Below are positions 44,301 to 52,115 of a DNA stretch of 64,000 bases, in pieces (the stretch's first letter is position 1; each line of letters opens with the position of its first letter). The stretch covers positions 10,987,001 through 11,051,000 of the forward strand of contig NC_084489.1 in assembly GCF_030035675.1 (NCBI RefSeq), written 5' to 3'. Made by a program: the position numbers and the translations under genes. This stretch comes from Rhineura floridana (Eukaryota > Chordata > Lepidosauria > Squamata > Rhineuridae). The notes under the pieces are model-generated. The model saw only the letters and a program-made list of their open reading frames with translations, had not been told where the DNA came from and searched no databases.

Positions 44301-47300
44301 TATTGAAATCAATGGGGAAAGTTATGACATCCCATTGATTTCCATGGGAATTGAGTTCAACAAACTTAGTATAGATCCACTTATACATTTTAATGAATTA
44401 TTTGTTCAGTTTGAATAAACAAACAGGAGGGGAGTCAATGGTGTGGCAACGCTGGAAGTCTTAGCTGCGGAGATCTGTGGAAGAGAGTCCTGCCTGAAAA
44501 ACCATGGAGCCAGCCCTCAATTCAGAGCTTGGAAAAGTTACTTTTTTGAACTACAGTTCCCATCAGACCAATCCAGTGGCCATGCTCACTGGAGCTGATG
44601 GGAGTTGTAGTTCAAAAAAGTAACTTTTCCAAGCTCTGCCATGATCACACAGCATTGTGATAGCAATGGCTGGTTCTGCACCTCCACAAAATGCCAGCAT
44701 ATGACTGGGGTCTTAGAAGAAGCATTGTGATGTTCCATATTTCTGTGTAAATAATTATTGTGGATTTATTTCAATGTTTATGGTAAGTGAGGTTTTAATA
44801 GAGTGCGTATGCTAAGTAGGGAGAGTTGGGAGGGAGGAATGAGAGTATGGAATGTTGATAAATGCTGCACGTGATTGGCTGGGTGAATGGAATGACTGAT
44901 ATATATTTAAAAGGTTTGACAGTTGGATAGGGACTGAAGTTGGAGAGGGATAAGGTTTGACGTTTGGAGGGAGAGGGCTGGAGGATGTGGGGTGTGGGGG
45001 GGTTGTAGAGGGTGGTGAAAAAAATGGAAATGGACTGCCTTCAAATCGATCCCGACTTTTGGCGACCCTATGAATAGGGTTTTCATGGTAAGTGGTATTC
45101 AGAGGGGGTTTACCATTGCCTTCCTCTGAGGCTGAGAGGCAGTGACTGGCCCAAGGTTATCCAGGGAGCTTCATGGCTGTGCGGGGATTTGAACCCTGGT
45201 CTCCCAGGTCATAGTCCAGCATCTTATAGTGATCCATAAATAACTCTCAAGAGAGTCAAGAGTAAGCAGTTGAAACTCATAGGAATTGTTATTAGGTAGG
45301 ATTTGCTGTCAGCTGCTCTGAGACAACCATCTCTGGATTGAGTTGGGCAAACAACACTTCAGTTGAAATCCTAATTGACTGAAGTTAATGTTACTTTTTC
45401 TGAACTGTAACTGTAACTATACACTAATGAATGATCAAAATGACCTTCTAAAAAAAGAAAAAGAACTATGTGATTATAACAGAGGTGAAACCATTTTCAC
45501 CTTTTATAACACATCCTTTAAACTAACAACTTAAGATAAGTGGCACCTGCTCAAATGCTGTTTATTTTGAAAGATATCATCTGCTCTCCAGACATAGGTT
45601 GTTATATTTGCACTTCACCATATGGTGTTTCCTATCAGTTCAGATGAAGGACTGACACAAGTATGCAGGCCTCTTCTAGCAATGGAGGGAGGGGGACTGG
45701 CCAAGCATAGCTCTGATCCTTCTTGCTTCCTACCAGCAGATGTCATTCTCAAAATCACAAAGTAATTTCCACTACAGAAAGTTCAACATACCATTTTTTT
45801 TACATAAAACTGAATTATGGAAGTCCTTGGATAACAGGTCTCCTTATCAATCTGACTGACTGTGCACTGCTTTGTGAACTATTAGGGTTGAAAAGTAGTG
45901 TGCAAATGTGGTAAAATAAACTGCTTTGAGTAGTATACCAATATTGTGTATATTAACAGTAGTGTATTAATATATGTAATGTAATCTGATGCACTCAAAT
46001 ATGTATCGTAATGCGCAGAGTGGTAAGTGGCGGTAACGCAGCCGAAGATCTGCTCACAGCTGGAGTTCGATTCCAACAGAAGGAGGAAGTCGAATCTCCA
46101 GTAAAAGGGGTCAAGGTCCACTCAGCCTTCCATCCATCCGTGGTCGGTAAAATGAGTACCCGGCATATGCTGGGGGGTAAAGAAAGGCTGGGGAAGGAAC
46201 TGGCAATCCCACACCATATTTATATGGTCTGCCTAGTAAAACGTTGCAAGACATCACCCTAAGAGTTGGAAACGACTCGCACTATAAGTGCGGGGACACC
46301 TTTACCTTTCTATCTGATAAATCTGCTGAATGTTAGAACTATAAAGGAAAGCAAGTAGGGCAGGAAGAAGAGTCATACACTTCAGTTTATCCTGTGGGGC
46401 CATTACCCTCTTCCTTGTCGCCTCTGGTACCAGAGATCTATTCTGCATATCCTTTCCCCAAATAATCCTGGGAACAGTCATTTCTCCCTTACAGAGCTAC
46501 TACAATTCCCAGCACTCTTTAAAGCCTGGGGCAAGGGTGGCAGGGAGGTTGGTGATGTGTGGGTATACCAGCTGAGCCAATCTGGCACACCTGCCAGTGC
46601 ACCTGTGCAGCCCTGCCCTTCCCCAGCCCTTTACAGTTAAAAGCAGTGGCGTCGGTGTTGAGAGGGCAGCTCTGCCCCACCACACACACTGACACTGCCA
46701 GTTGGTAATGTGGTGTATTGCAGTCACAGCTTGAATTACGAATTAATTATAATATTGGCTACTGTCAATGAGTGTTTTTAAATTGCTTTTTAAAAATGTG
46801 TTTTTAAATTTGTATATTTGTTTTTAATACTTTTAATTGTTGTAAACCGCCCAGAGAGCTTCGGCTATGGGGCGGTATACAAATGCAATAAATAAATAAT
46901 AAAACTAGAGTTCTCAGAATTTTTGGAGCGGGAGGAATGTGCTTTAAAGGAATAGTGTGAACACAGCCACAGACTCAGAAGAAAAAGGGGCTGTTTAATA
47001 TTTTAATGTTAAAATATTAACTCAGAGCACTATCTCTACGATAGTTATACATTTTGGGTGTTTTGCTCTTGTGGCTTGAGGAGACCTAAGGGGGGGGGGA
47101 CTTTAAAAAATCCCAATGAAGATTGAGTTTGCTCAGTGACCTAGGAATGCTGGCTGACGGGGGGGGGGGGGGATGATAGAATGGAGTATCCTGAGAGAGG
47201 GCAAGGCTGACTGAAATCCTGAACAGGAGCACTTCATACGTTTCGTTACAAGTTCCACTATTTCACATCCTTCTACTTCTCAGCGAGTCCTACCACTGAA

Positions 47301-47993
47301 ATCCTATATTTGGGCTTCACGCTGCCTCTGGTAAAGCTCGTGAAGAACCAGGAACACCCACTTTGGACAAATTCCCTCCGAGCAGAGATGAGCGCACTTG
47401 AGAATCCCCCGGGTTGGCTGGTGAATGAAGTGGGATGTTGCTGTCGCTTGCAGGTGTCAAGGACGGATTAATAACGGAAGGACTGAGATAACAACAAACA
47501 CACTCTCTCACAGACACAAAACAACGACTGGGGCCGTGATTGGTCGGGAGGTTATTCCCTACTACCCGAAGAAAGGGGCGGCCAACTGGCAAGGGCCCTC
47601 CCCCAGTCCGGTCTGCATGGTAATCACAGCGACTGTTTTACGCTCCTCCGGCACTCACGTCACATACAAACGGCGGCCGGGGGCCGGGGGTTGAGGCGGG
47701 GAGGTTAGGACCTACTTCTTGCAAGGGATGAGCCCCTTCCTCTCCTCCAGTATCCGGAGGCGCTGGTTAGGACCGTCGTAAGCGACAGCTGCTCGCGTGT
47801 TCCTGCCGGTGCTGTGGTCGTACTCCACCGTGCGCCCCTCCCACTGTAGCGGGGCCTGGCAGGGCACAGCCGGCTGCGCGCTTGCCGCCTGTGGCGGGTT
47901 CCAGCAGGTCAGGCTTAAGACGCCACTGAGGAGCAGCGCTAGCAGTTGCTGAGGAAAGCCGCGGCTGCTGGGGCCAGCTACGCCTTTCGCCAT
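29119..47993 (-). CDS. EPDR1: Ependymin-related protein 1 (complete, 3 coding exons)
   Basis: EPDR1 is a secreted, lysosome-associated glycoprotein of the ependymin family. Its fold has a hydrophobic pocket thought to bind lipids. The exons 47716-47993, 32254-32462 and 29119-29309 join in phases 2 and 1 with consensus splice sites to 225 residues; the human protein has 224. Residues 1-39 form a signal peptide (hydrophobic LLALLLSGVLSL, cleavage likely after ASA). Recognisable blocks are PCQAPLQWEGR, RILEERKGLIPCKK, FFEYIYLYKDAVMFQI, DPWDPYDIPDNSTYEDQYY, VQEWSDRK, ETWVGVYTVKDCYPVQE and FTPPSTCQ. Two N-glycosylation sequons are visible (NST, NYS). Conserved cysteines are retained. The gene ends KMSNEC, without the last residues of human (KMSEDCSW). 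The Met at 47993 was chosen because the signal peptide follows directly. The frame is open 64 codons further upstream, but that part is CpG-island sequence. Confidence 0.95.
29745..29823. repeat. Short palindromic repeat (GCAATCCTAT family)
   Basis: ggctgcaatcctattctcac ... ttgctgagtaaacataagat. A diverged copy of the family at 62468-62554, in EPDR1 intron 2. Confidence 0.45.
29845..30002 (-). mobile_element. L2/CR1-group LINE 3' end, reversed
   Basis: agaagagcctactggatcag, then gtccatataatgtagtatct and ccaacaactggcattcagtg are the complement of the 3' UTR seen at 9420-9600. Confidence 0.6.
30055..31945 (+). mobile_element. L2/CR1-group LINE, degraded copy
   Basis: Same family as 7402-9608. 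Readable blocks are VESIIKDRITKHIEEQVLLK, FSKGKSCLTNHLEFFESVNK, VYFDFQKPFDKVSHQRLLRK, AKFADDTKLFRVVRTKRNCE and a 3' end at gcctgattcaggagggcttt followed by tcttatgttcttatt. Multiple frameshifts and stops are present. Between ~31670 and 31770 it is interrupted by a reversed AT-rich LINE or SINE tail (acctgtccttcacctcaatg ... aaaatcagttaaaac). It lies in EPDR1 intron 2. Confidence 0.8.
32010..32253. other. Intron 2 edge: reversed LINE tail and simple repeats
   Basis: aatttaattaatttaaatgc and actgtggtttacaacacatt look like a reversed L2-type tail. A (TA)n run is at 32101-32110 and a (CAAT)n-like run at 32210-32230. No coding sequence. Confidence 0.35.
32254..32462 (-). CDS. EPDR1: EPDR1 coding exon 2
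   Basis: Acceptor ttttgcag|attttttg, donor gaaac|gtaagc. Encodes FFEYIYLYKD to SDRKPARK. Phase 2 in, phase 1 out. Confidence 0.95.
32560..32720. repeat. Diverged palindromic MITE (acaattcccagga type)
   Basis: The left part gaacccttagaagtgtagtt and the right part aaccacaattcccaggattc then ttgggtaaacccatgac are typical of a common squamate palindromic repeat. A second, split copy seems to flank 46491-46970. Confidence 0.35.
33021..33205 (-). mobile_element. Sauria-type SINE
   Basis: Read on the minus strand, the tRNA-like head gtgtggtgtagcggttaagg (A box) and gggttcgaatctccac (B box) is followed by the core (tgggtgaccttgggccagtc) and the BovB-like tail ending in complement of ctgccttcaagtcaattctg. 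A short middle segment is missing compared with 41638-41848. EPDR1 intron 1. Confidence 0.85.
33463..34051. mobile_element. Foldback element with ~130-bp inverted arms, 589 bp
   Basis: The left arm 33463-33593 starts ACCAAGGAAAGGCACTACAC. The right arm 33929-34051 is its reverse complement and ends ...GTGCCTTTCCTTGGT. By eye there are three substitutions and one 5-bp gap over ~125 bp. The middle (~335 bp) is unique, apart from a smaller inverted pair (cgaacttcttatcaggag / ctcctggtaagaagttctt, 33625-33690). No open frame of a transposase is present. No target duplication is certain. Family unassigned. EPDR1 intron 1. Confidence 0.75.
34180..34350 (+). mobile_element. RTE-BovB LINE extreme 3' end
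   Basis: aggtggattgattccataaa then gaagccacagacctgaactt, acaagatctgaacagggtgg and the tail gggtcgccatatatagtaat with gacttgaaggcacataacaa are the same segment as the start of 13845-14267, in plus orientation. Coding would read WIDSIKEATDLNLQDLNR. Heavily 5'-truncated, as is usual for LINEs. Confidence 0.8.
35508..35660 (+). repeat. Unassigned interspersed repeat, copy B
   Basis: Partner of 26249-26398: tttgagtatgcttataaggc, agcaaatgctacctgaatta, cttatgtgtcaggagctctg and ctaacttggaaaactatttc. Same order and orientation as copy A. Confidence 0.5.
35806..35998 (+). mobile_element. tRNA-derived SINE (tRNA-Ala-like head)
   Basis: acttgcccacagaaggccc-type anticodon region, B box caggttcgatccctggcatc, body cttctgaaaccctggagagc then tgctgtcagtcagtgtaggc, and end gtctgactcagtataggaca with gcttcctatgt. 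Near full length and less diverged than the copy at 9783. Confidence 0.75.
36001..38074. other. Intron 1 stretch, mostly unassigned
   Basis: Bases 36640-36785 (tgtatacatgtaaactgctt ... gcagtatataactgccttaa tatataaataaa) are an L2-type 3' tail. Bases 37118-37131 are a C-run. The stretch 37040-37460 is somewhat GC-richer, with open frames but no family features or splice-supported homology. Confidence 0.3.
38075..38158. repeat. Short palindromic repeat (GCAATCCTAT family)
   Basis: tgcagcctgatcctaagcat ... gtgttcatgactgcagcc. Same family as 62468-62554. Confidence 0.55.
38686..40749 (+). mobile_element. L1-ORF1-only (HAL1-like) retroelement, 2.06 kb, with 17-bp target duplication
   Basis: Flanked by perfect copies of GGAAATGTGGAAAACTG at 38669-38685 and 40750-40766. 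It ends in an A-rich tail (aataaaaattaataataaaaaaaaa). Together these show L1-style target-primed insertion of a complete unit. A ~790-bp leader precedes an ORF1-like frame (39479-40084). No endonuclease or reverse transcriptase is present. The region 40040-40465 consists of two imperfect ~200-bp tandem copies with smaller internal repeats (ggaagaatggctattgaaat). Part of it reads EEWILKLL-like and KIERYISQGTETSL, reminiscent of the L1 ORF2 C-terminus. Mammalian HAL1 elements have the same layout of ORF1 with most of ORF2 lost. Confidence 0.7.
39479..40084 (+). CDS. L1 ORF1-like protein (coiled coil plus RRM-like domain)
   Basis: The start is taken at MAIRKVAETMEEIMFQKIMD, because upstream residues (MTEIIFVFVVLR) look like leader read-through. 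About 201 residues. Residues 1-75 are charged and heptad-like (coiled coil). NKVYCLEINVVSVEINEDNR then DKVINVLDNFL matches the RRM-like core of L1 ORF1p. VHFVKKKNRDMTLQQYF then KIFVIKEIPIRLLL matches the following segment. The usual C-terminal domain is cut short: after RLLL the frame runs into the repeated 3' region and stops (KINMGY). ORF1p binds RNA as a trimer. Here it is a transposon relic, not a host gene. The frame is unbroken. Confidence 0.65.
   Translation: MAIRKVAETMEEIMFQKIMDEIEITEQTLRQGRQEMKNEFSKMTQEFKEIVDEIRDEKRKTKGKMQALEIGTNVKLEKDLEFMDTRNKVYCLEINVVSVEINEDNRDKVINVLDNFLDWNDVMELDIEKIYGTDYRYVTMEKFLRDEPVHFVKKKNRDMTLQQYFSNIFRIDGKKIFVIKEIPIRLLLYDYGYDSKINMGY
40829..41626. other. Intron 1 stretch without recognised features
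   Basis: A G-run lies at 41047-41055. No exon or named repeat is recognised. Confidence 0.3.
41638..41848 (-). mobile_element. Sauria-type SINE, full length, with 11-bp target duplication
   Basis: TATAACCATGA flanks it at 41627-41637 and 41849-41859. On the minus strand the tRNA-like head (gggttcggatccccacacag B-box region) is followed by gtgacctTgggccagtc and the tail ggtttcatta-type to complement of ctgccttcaagtcaattccg. The A-rich end abuts the left duplication. EPDR1 intron 1. Confidence 0.9.
41860..44088. other. Intron 1 stretch, unassigned
   Basis: T-rich runs at 43207-43255 may be a reversed LINE or SINE tail (ttttattgttttattttttt). No exon is recognised, and open frames around 42139-42718 overlap on both strands without family features. 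Confidence 0.3.
44089..44182 (-). mobile_element. Sauria-type SINE 3' half
   Basis: aaactgccttcaagtcgatc ... gggttttcatggcaagaggt ... ggtttaccattgcc, then an abrupt change into the palindromic repeat at 44188. The tRNA-like head is absent. Confidence 0.75.
44188..44271. repeat. Short palindromic repeat (GCAATCCTAT family)
   Basis: TGCAATCCTATATACGCTTA at the left pairs with TAAGCATCTATAGGATTACA at the right. One of the clearest copies. Confidence 0.7.
44523..44638. mobile_element. Palindromic hAT-type MITE, 116 bp (copy 3 of 3)
   Basis: CAGAGCTTGGAAAAGTTACT ... AGTAACTTTTCCAAGCTCTG. Identical length and termini to copies 1 and 2. The flanking 8-mers (CCTCAATT / CCATGATC) do not match well. 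Confidence 0.8.
44727..45023 (+). mobile_element. Partial LTR related to the Gmr1-like Gypsy element
   Basis: It begins TGTGATGTTCCATATTTCTG. The complement of the LTR at 20767-21473 begins TGTGATGTTCCTATATT. Both then share tatggtaagtg, tgattggctg, tttgacagt/ctgacagta and purine-rich gagaggg stretches in the same order. A Sauria SINE at 45024 interrupts it, and its far end is not clearly seen. An old, broken relative; no internal region. Confidence 0.5.
45024..45228 (-). mobile_element. Sauria-type SINE
   Basis: aaatggactgccttcaaatc ... ggggtttaccattgccttcc ... ggcccaaggttatccaggga ... gaaccctggtctcccaggtc, ending atagtccagcatcttat. The first part of the tRNA-like head is missing. Confidence 0.85.
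45229..46010. other. Intron 1 stretch, unassigned
   Basis: Bases 45870-45920 (gaactattagggttgaaaag ... gtaaaataaa) resemble an L2-type tail. No exon. Confidence 0.3.
46011..46308 (+). mobile_element. tRNA-derived SINE with acctttacctt tail, ~300 bp
   Basis: A box gcagagtggtaagtggcggt, B box ctggagttcgattccaacag, then a long body (ggaggaagtcgaatctccag, tccatccgtggtcggtaaaa, ggggaaggaactggcaatcc) and a tail gagttggaaacgactcgcac ... ggggacacctttaccttt. It is near full length and well preserved. It differs in body and tail from the Sauria and tRNA-Ala-like SINEs. The chance open frame through it is not a gene. Confidence 0.75.
46309..47640. other. Intron 1, 5' part: MITE pieces, LINE tail, GC-rich insert
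   Basis: gagctactacaattcccagc at 46493 and ctagagttctcagaattttt at 46905-46970 look like the two ends of one palindromic repeat pushed apart. Between them are a GC-rich piece (46550-46680) and an L2-type tail (gttgtaaaccgcccagagag ... ggcggtatacaaatgcaata aataaa, 46780-46908). G-runs lie at 47091-47099 and 47160-47172. Confidence 0.4.
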
Positions 47994-48280
47994 CCCCAAA
48001 GCACGCCCTCTCCTTCCTAGCGGCTTTAGGAGCTCCGAGCCGCTCTCCCCGGAAGCAGAAACGGGAAAGAGCCGCTTTGCGGGTCGCTCTTCAAGTCCCT
48101 TTCCGACGGCGACGTCTGGGCCTAGCTTTGGCCGCAGGGCAAGGCGGCGGCGGCCGGCCGAGAGAAGGTGCTGCTGCTGCTGCAATAGCCGAGGGTTGTA
48201 GCAGCGGTCGGACAGGAACTGCAGAGGGAGCCACTGGCGCCTACATGGGCATTGATTACTTACCCAAGAAGCTCTCTACT
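47641..48280 (-). promoter_or_regulatory. EPDR1 CpG island and promoter region
   Basis: This is CpG-rich sequence spanning EPDR1 exon 1 and ~290 bp upstream, with many GC-box-like motifs and no TATA box, consistent with a CpG-island promoter. Inside intron 1, at 47525-47670, are an inverted CCAAT (gattggtc), GC boxes (ggggcgg) and a CRE-like cacgtcac. The island therefore extends on both sides of the exon. Confidence 0.55.
47716..47993 (-). CDS. EPDR1: EPDR1 coding exon 1
   Basis: Encodes residues 1-92 plus two bases: signal peptide and N-terminal domain to LIPCKK. The donor on the minus strand is aagaa|gtaggt at 47716/47715. It lies in a CpG-rich block. Confidence 0.93.
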
Positions 48281-49290
48281 TCCTCTGCGCCGGGGAAGGA
48301 GCAGAGGGAACCCTTTCCATTGTCCTTCCTTGGTTAGAATAGCAGCAAAACATCACTACGTATCTTACTTCACTTCTTAATGGCAGTGTAGTATAAGGAT
48401 ATCTCGACGCTGTGGGAATGCATATCCCAGTGCTGTATCATACGATTCTTGTGACACCGTTCTTTCATATGATATTTTGTATTTGTTGAGCGTTCTTGGG
48501 GCTTAATTAAAATATGAAATTTTAAAAAATCTTAAATAACCCAACAGTATATAATCTGGAAGCCATATGTTATAGAATCAAAAACACAATGCTGGAACTG
48601 GGTGTTCACCATACTCTAGGAATCATATCCTCATCCTTGTCACCCATGACTCTAAAGGAATACCCTGATCCTAGTCAAGTTTTCTTGGAGGTGAATCCCC
48701 TAACAGAGCAATCCAAATGATGGGAAGCCGCGGGGGGGGGGGAGCGGAAAGCTGTGCGGCGACCACTTGCCGCTGGGGGGGGGGGGGGCGCTGGCCCGGC
48801 TGAGGGCCGGGTGCGTTAATAGTTGCGCTCGGGAGCCGGAGGGGAAGGGCCGCTGCCACAAGCAGGCCTACCGGGACGTAAGCTGTCCCGTAGGCCACCA
48901 CTGTATTTTTTTTACTGCGCTAGCCTATTAGGTAGCGAAAATATCGTGGGGATTGGGACCTGGGGGAGCGCTCCGAGGGGGACTTGGAAGGCACGTAAGC
49001 CCCCCCCATGGCTCCTCCTCCGCCATCCCCTGGAACATCCTGTTTTGGGGGTTCCGACGGCTCTTGGTCCCAGGCTGGCTATCCCCAGCGGACGCCGGGC
49101 TGAGTTGGCAGGGTCCTGGTGGCACCGCACCTCAGCCGCAGCCGGCGGCTTCTGCTGGCGGCGACAGGAGCCTGCCAGGTCACCAGAGGATCCGTTGTAC
49201 CCAACTCCCCCCAGCCCGGCAGAAATATTAGTTGGATTGTGCCCTAAGACTTCTTTCCAAATAAATATGGTTTATGTTTATATTTTAGAA
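48281..49290. other. Intergenic stretch with GC-rich block 48712-49240
   Basis: The left part is AT-rich and unassigned. From about 48712 composition jumps to high GC, with G-runs (48730-48740, 48775-48788), and falls again after 49240. Open frames on both strands are by-products of GC content. The block looks inserted and could be a GC-rich repeat or a CpG island. I cannot name it. Confidence 0.35.
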
Positions 49291-49460
49291 AGGCCCTAGT
49301 TTAGTAGTAGAGTGCCTGTTTTGCATGCAGAAGGGCCTTGGTTCAATCCCAGCCTTTCCAGCTAGGGCTGAGAATGTCTTCTCTCTGAAACCTGGGAAGC
49401 CACTGCCAGTCAGAGTTGACAATGCTGAGCAAGATGGGCCAAGGCAGCTTCTGGGATTGC
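49291..49460 (+). mobile_element. tRNA-derived SINE (tRNA-Ala-like head)
   Basis: ggccctagtttagtagtaga (A box), ttttgcatgcagaagggcct, ggttcaatcccagcctttcc (B box), then tctctgaaacctgggaagcc, actgccagtcagagttgaca and atgctgagcaagatgggcca. Confidence 0.75.
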
Positions 49461-49529
49461 AATCCCAATCTACTCATCTAACAGTACCAAATCCAGAGGG
49501 TATAGTATGCTGTAGCCAAAACAAGTTCT

Positions 49530-49625
49530 TGTGGCCCCTTACAGGCCAACAAATTCATTATAGTATAAGCTTTTGTGGACCAGACTCTACATCAGATACA
49601 TTGTTATTCTGAGTTGCACCTATAT
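49530..49625. repeat. Repeat fragment (aacaaattcatta / taagcttttgtgga type)
   Basis: aagttcttgtggccccttac, aggccaacaaattcattata and taagcttttgtggaccagac resemble a widespread reptile repeat segment. Family not named. Confidence 0.35.
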
Positions 49626-49812
49626 GAAAACACAGGAGGGGTAGCGGTGGGATTTTAAACAGTGAGGTCAGAAGAAAATACAGATGATGATTAATTACAC
49701 CATTAACAGTGGTAATTCACAAAACAGTTGTTGTTGACAGACATCCTAAGCCAATTAAGATGTGCACAACTATTATTTTAGTACAACTATGGTTGGGAAG
49801 TACTAGTACACA

Positions 49813-49944
49813 ATTGGGGAGCCTGTGGCCTCCATATGTTGTTGGACTTCAGTTCCCATCAGCCCCAGCCAGCATAGCTGGTGGTCAGGGATGACTGGAG
49901 TTAAGAGTCCAACAACATCTTGAGGACCACAGGTTTCCCCATCC
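49813..49944. repeat. Palindromic MITE
   Basis: The left arm ggggagcctgtggcctccat ... tgttgttggacttc pairs with the right arm gagtccaacaacatcttgag ... gaccacaggtttcccca. The centre is cagccccagccagcatagct. No clear 8-bp duplication. Confidence 0.6.
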
Positions 49945-50037
49945 CTGTAATAGTGAATATAATGCCTTGAGCAAAATTCATTTACATGGAAGTAAGTCCA
50001 GTTTACATCACTGAGAATTAATTGCAAACAAACAAAA

Positions 50038-51447
50038 GGAGGAGAGCTAATGTTGTCCCTGTCTTAAAAAGGAGGAACCAGGGAACTACAGACCAGACAG
50101 CCTAACATCAGTCCCTGGAAAAACTCTGGAGTAGATTATAAAGCAGTCAATCTGTAAGCACCTTGAAAACAATGCAGTGATTATTAGGAGCCAACATGGA
50201 TTTATGAAGAACAAATCCTGCCAAACAAATCTTAATCTCGTTTTTTGATGAGGTAACCTCCCTTGTAGACAGTGGGAATGCTGTGAACATAATATATCTC
50301 AACTTCAGCAAAGCTTTTGACAAAGTGCCCCATGATATTCTGATTAGCAAGCTAGCTAAATGTGGGCTGGATGGAACAACTATCAGGTGGATCCACAGTT
50401 GGCTCCAGAATGGTACTCAAAGAGTGCTTATCAATGGTTCCTTCTCAAACTGGGCAGAAGTAACAAGTGGGGTACCACAGGGTTTGGTCCTGGGCCCAGT
50501 GCTGTTCAACCATTTTATTAACGACTTGGATGAGGAGGTACAGAGCATGGTTATCAAATTTGCAGATGATACAAAATTGGGGGGCACAGCTAATACCGTG
50601 GAAGACAGAAACAAAATCAAAGGGACCTTGATAAGCTGGAGCATTGGGCTGAAAACAACAGAATGAAATTTATCAGGGATAAGTGCAAAGCTCTACACCT
50701 AGGAAAAAAGAAACCAAATGCACAGTTATAAGATGGGGGATACTTGGCTCAGTGATACGGCGTGAGAAGGATCTTAGAATTGTCATTGATCACAAGCTGA
50801 ATATGAGCCAACAGGGCAATGTGGCTGCAAAAAAGGCAAATGCTATATTAGGCTGCATTAACAGAAGTACAGTTTCCAAATCGAGTAAAGTATTAGTTCC
50901 CCTCTGTTCAGCACTGGTTAGGCCTCATCTTGAGTACTGCCTCCAGTTCTGGTCTCCGCACTTCAAGAAGGATGCAGACAAACTGGAACAGGTTCAGAGG
51001 AGGGTTACAAGGATGATCAGGGGACTGGAAACAAAGCCCTATGAGGAGAGACTGAAAGAACTGGGCATGTTTAGCCCGGAGAAGAGAAGACTGAGGGGAG
51101 ATACAATAGCACTCTTCAGGTACATGAAAGATTGTCACACAGAGAGGGCCGGGATCTCTTCTCGGTCGTCCCAGAGTGCAGGACATGGAATAACGGGCTC
51201 AAATTGCAGGAAGGTAGATTTCAACTGAACATCAGAAAAAACTTCCTAACTGTTCGAGTCATACGAGAATGGAACTAATGACCTAGAGAGGTAGTGGGCT
51301 CTCTGACACAGGAGGCATTCAAGAGGCAGCTGGACAGCCATCTGTTAGGAATGCTTTGATTTGGATTCCTGCATTGAGCAGGGGTTGGACTTGATGGCCT
51401 TATAGGCCCCTTCCAACTCTACTGTTCTGTGATTCTATGATTCTATG
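50038..51447 (+). mobile_element. CR1 LINE, 5'-truncated, 1.4 kb
   Basis: RT and C-terminal blocks are readable: IIYLNFSKAFDKVPHDILIS, SGVPQGLVLGPVLFNHFIND, IKFADDTKLGGTANTVED, RPHLEYCLQFWSPHFKKDAD, RVTRMIRGLETKPYEERLKE. The 3' end gagcaggggttggacttgat is followed by a ttctatgattctatg tail. A frame change lies near 50665, and stops lie in the 3' coding part. Moderately young. Intergenic between EPDR1 and SFRP4. Confidence 0.9.
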
Positions 51448-51904
51448 CAAAAACCCTAAGTAGGATCTGGGTGCCTATGTTGTAAATAAGGTGTGTGTAT
51501 GCCTTCATGTTGTTTACATATATTTCACTGCCCAACGTTCCTATAATTTTAATTGAAAGTGTATAATGAGATATATCTTCAAACAGACATCATTGTAGGG
51601 GAGAAATCAATGTTATCCCAGTTAAAGGTATAGCAATTTTTTAATCTGCTCCAGGTAAAAATGAAACTATTGAGTCTGGTTTTGCCCATATCTAGAGTCC
51701 ATTTACATGTGGTGCATGCCATCCTGCTCCCAGAAGGGCCAGGTGGGTGCATTGTGCCATCTTGAAAGTGTTAACTTTGCTGGCTCTCATACCATGTGCA
51801 GTTTTTCAGTTATTTTGATTGAAAAAAAGTCTCCATAGTGGAAGTGGAGACTGTATAATGCTGCCTTTCAGATGGTGCCCTGTGCCCCTGAATCTACTAC
51901 ATAA
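51448..51904. other. Intergenic stretch without recognised features
   Basis: No exon or named repeat is recognised. Confidence 0.3.
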
Positions 51905-52115
51905 CATAACAAGAACCCTGCTAGATCAGTCCAAAGGCCTATCTTGTCCAGCACTTTGTTTCACAGTGGCTAACCAGCCTATGGGAAACCTGCAAGCAGG
52001 ATATGAGTACAACAGCACTCCCTTCATTTGTGTTCCCCAGCAACTGGAATTCAGAAGCATACCATCTCTGATACTAGAGGTAGTACAGCCATCATGGCTA
52101 GCAGCCATTGATGTG
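51905..52115 (-). mobile_element. L2/CR1-group LINE 3' end, reversed
   Basis: acataacaagaaccctgcta, gatcagtccaaaggcctatc, cccagcaactggaattcaga and catcatggctagcagccatt are the complement of the 3' UTR of the LINE at 7402-9608. Confidence 0.7.

Noticed and set aside
46011-46262. An 83-residue frame as a small gene
   Set aside because: It is the sequence of a tRNA-derived SINE read through in one frame.
47994-48185. Possible 64-residue N-terminal extension of EPDR1, in frame upstream of the chosen Met
   Set aside because: A signal peptide directly follows the Met at 47993, as in the human protein. The upstream part is low-complexity CpG-island sequence without family similarity.
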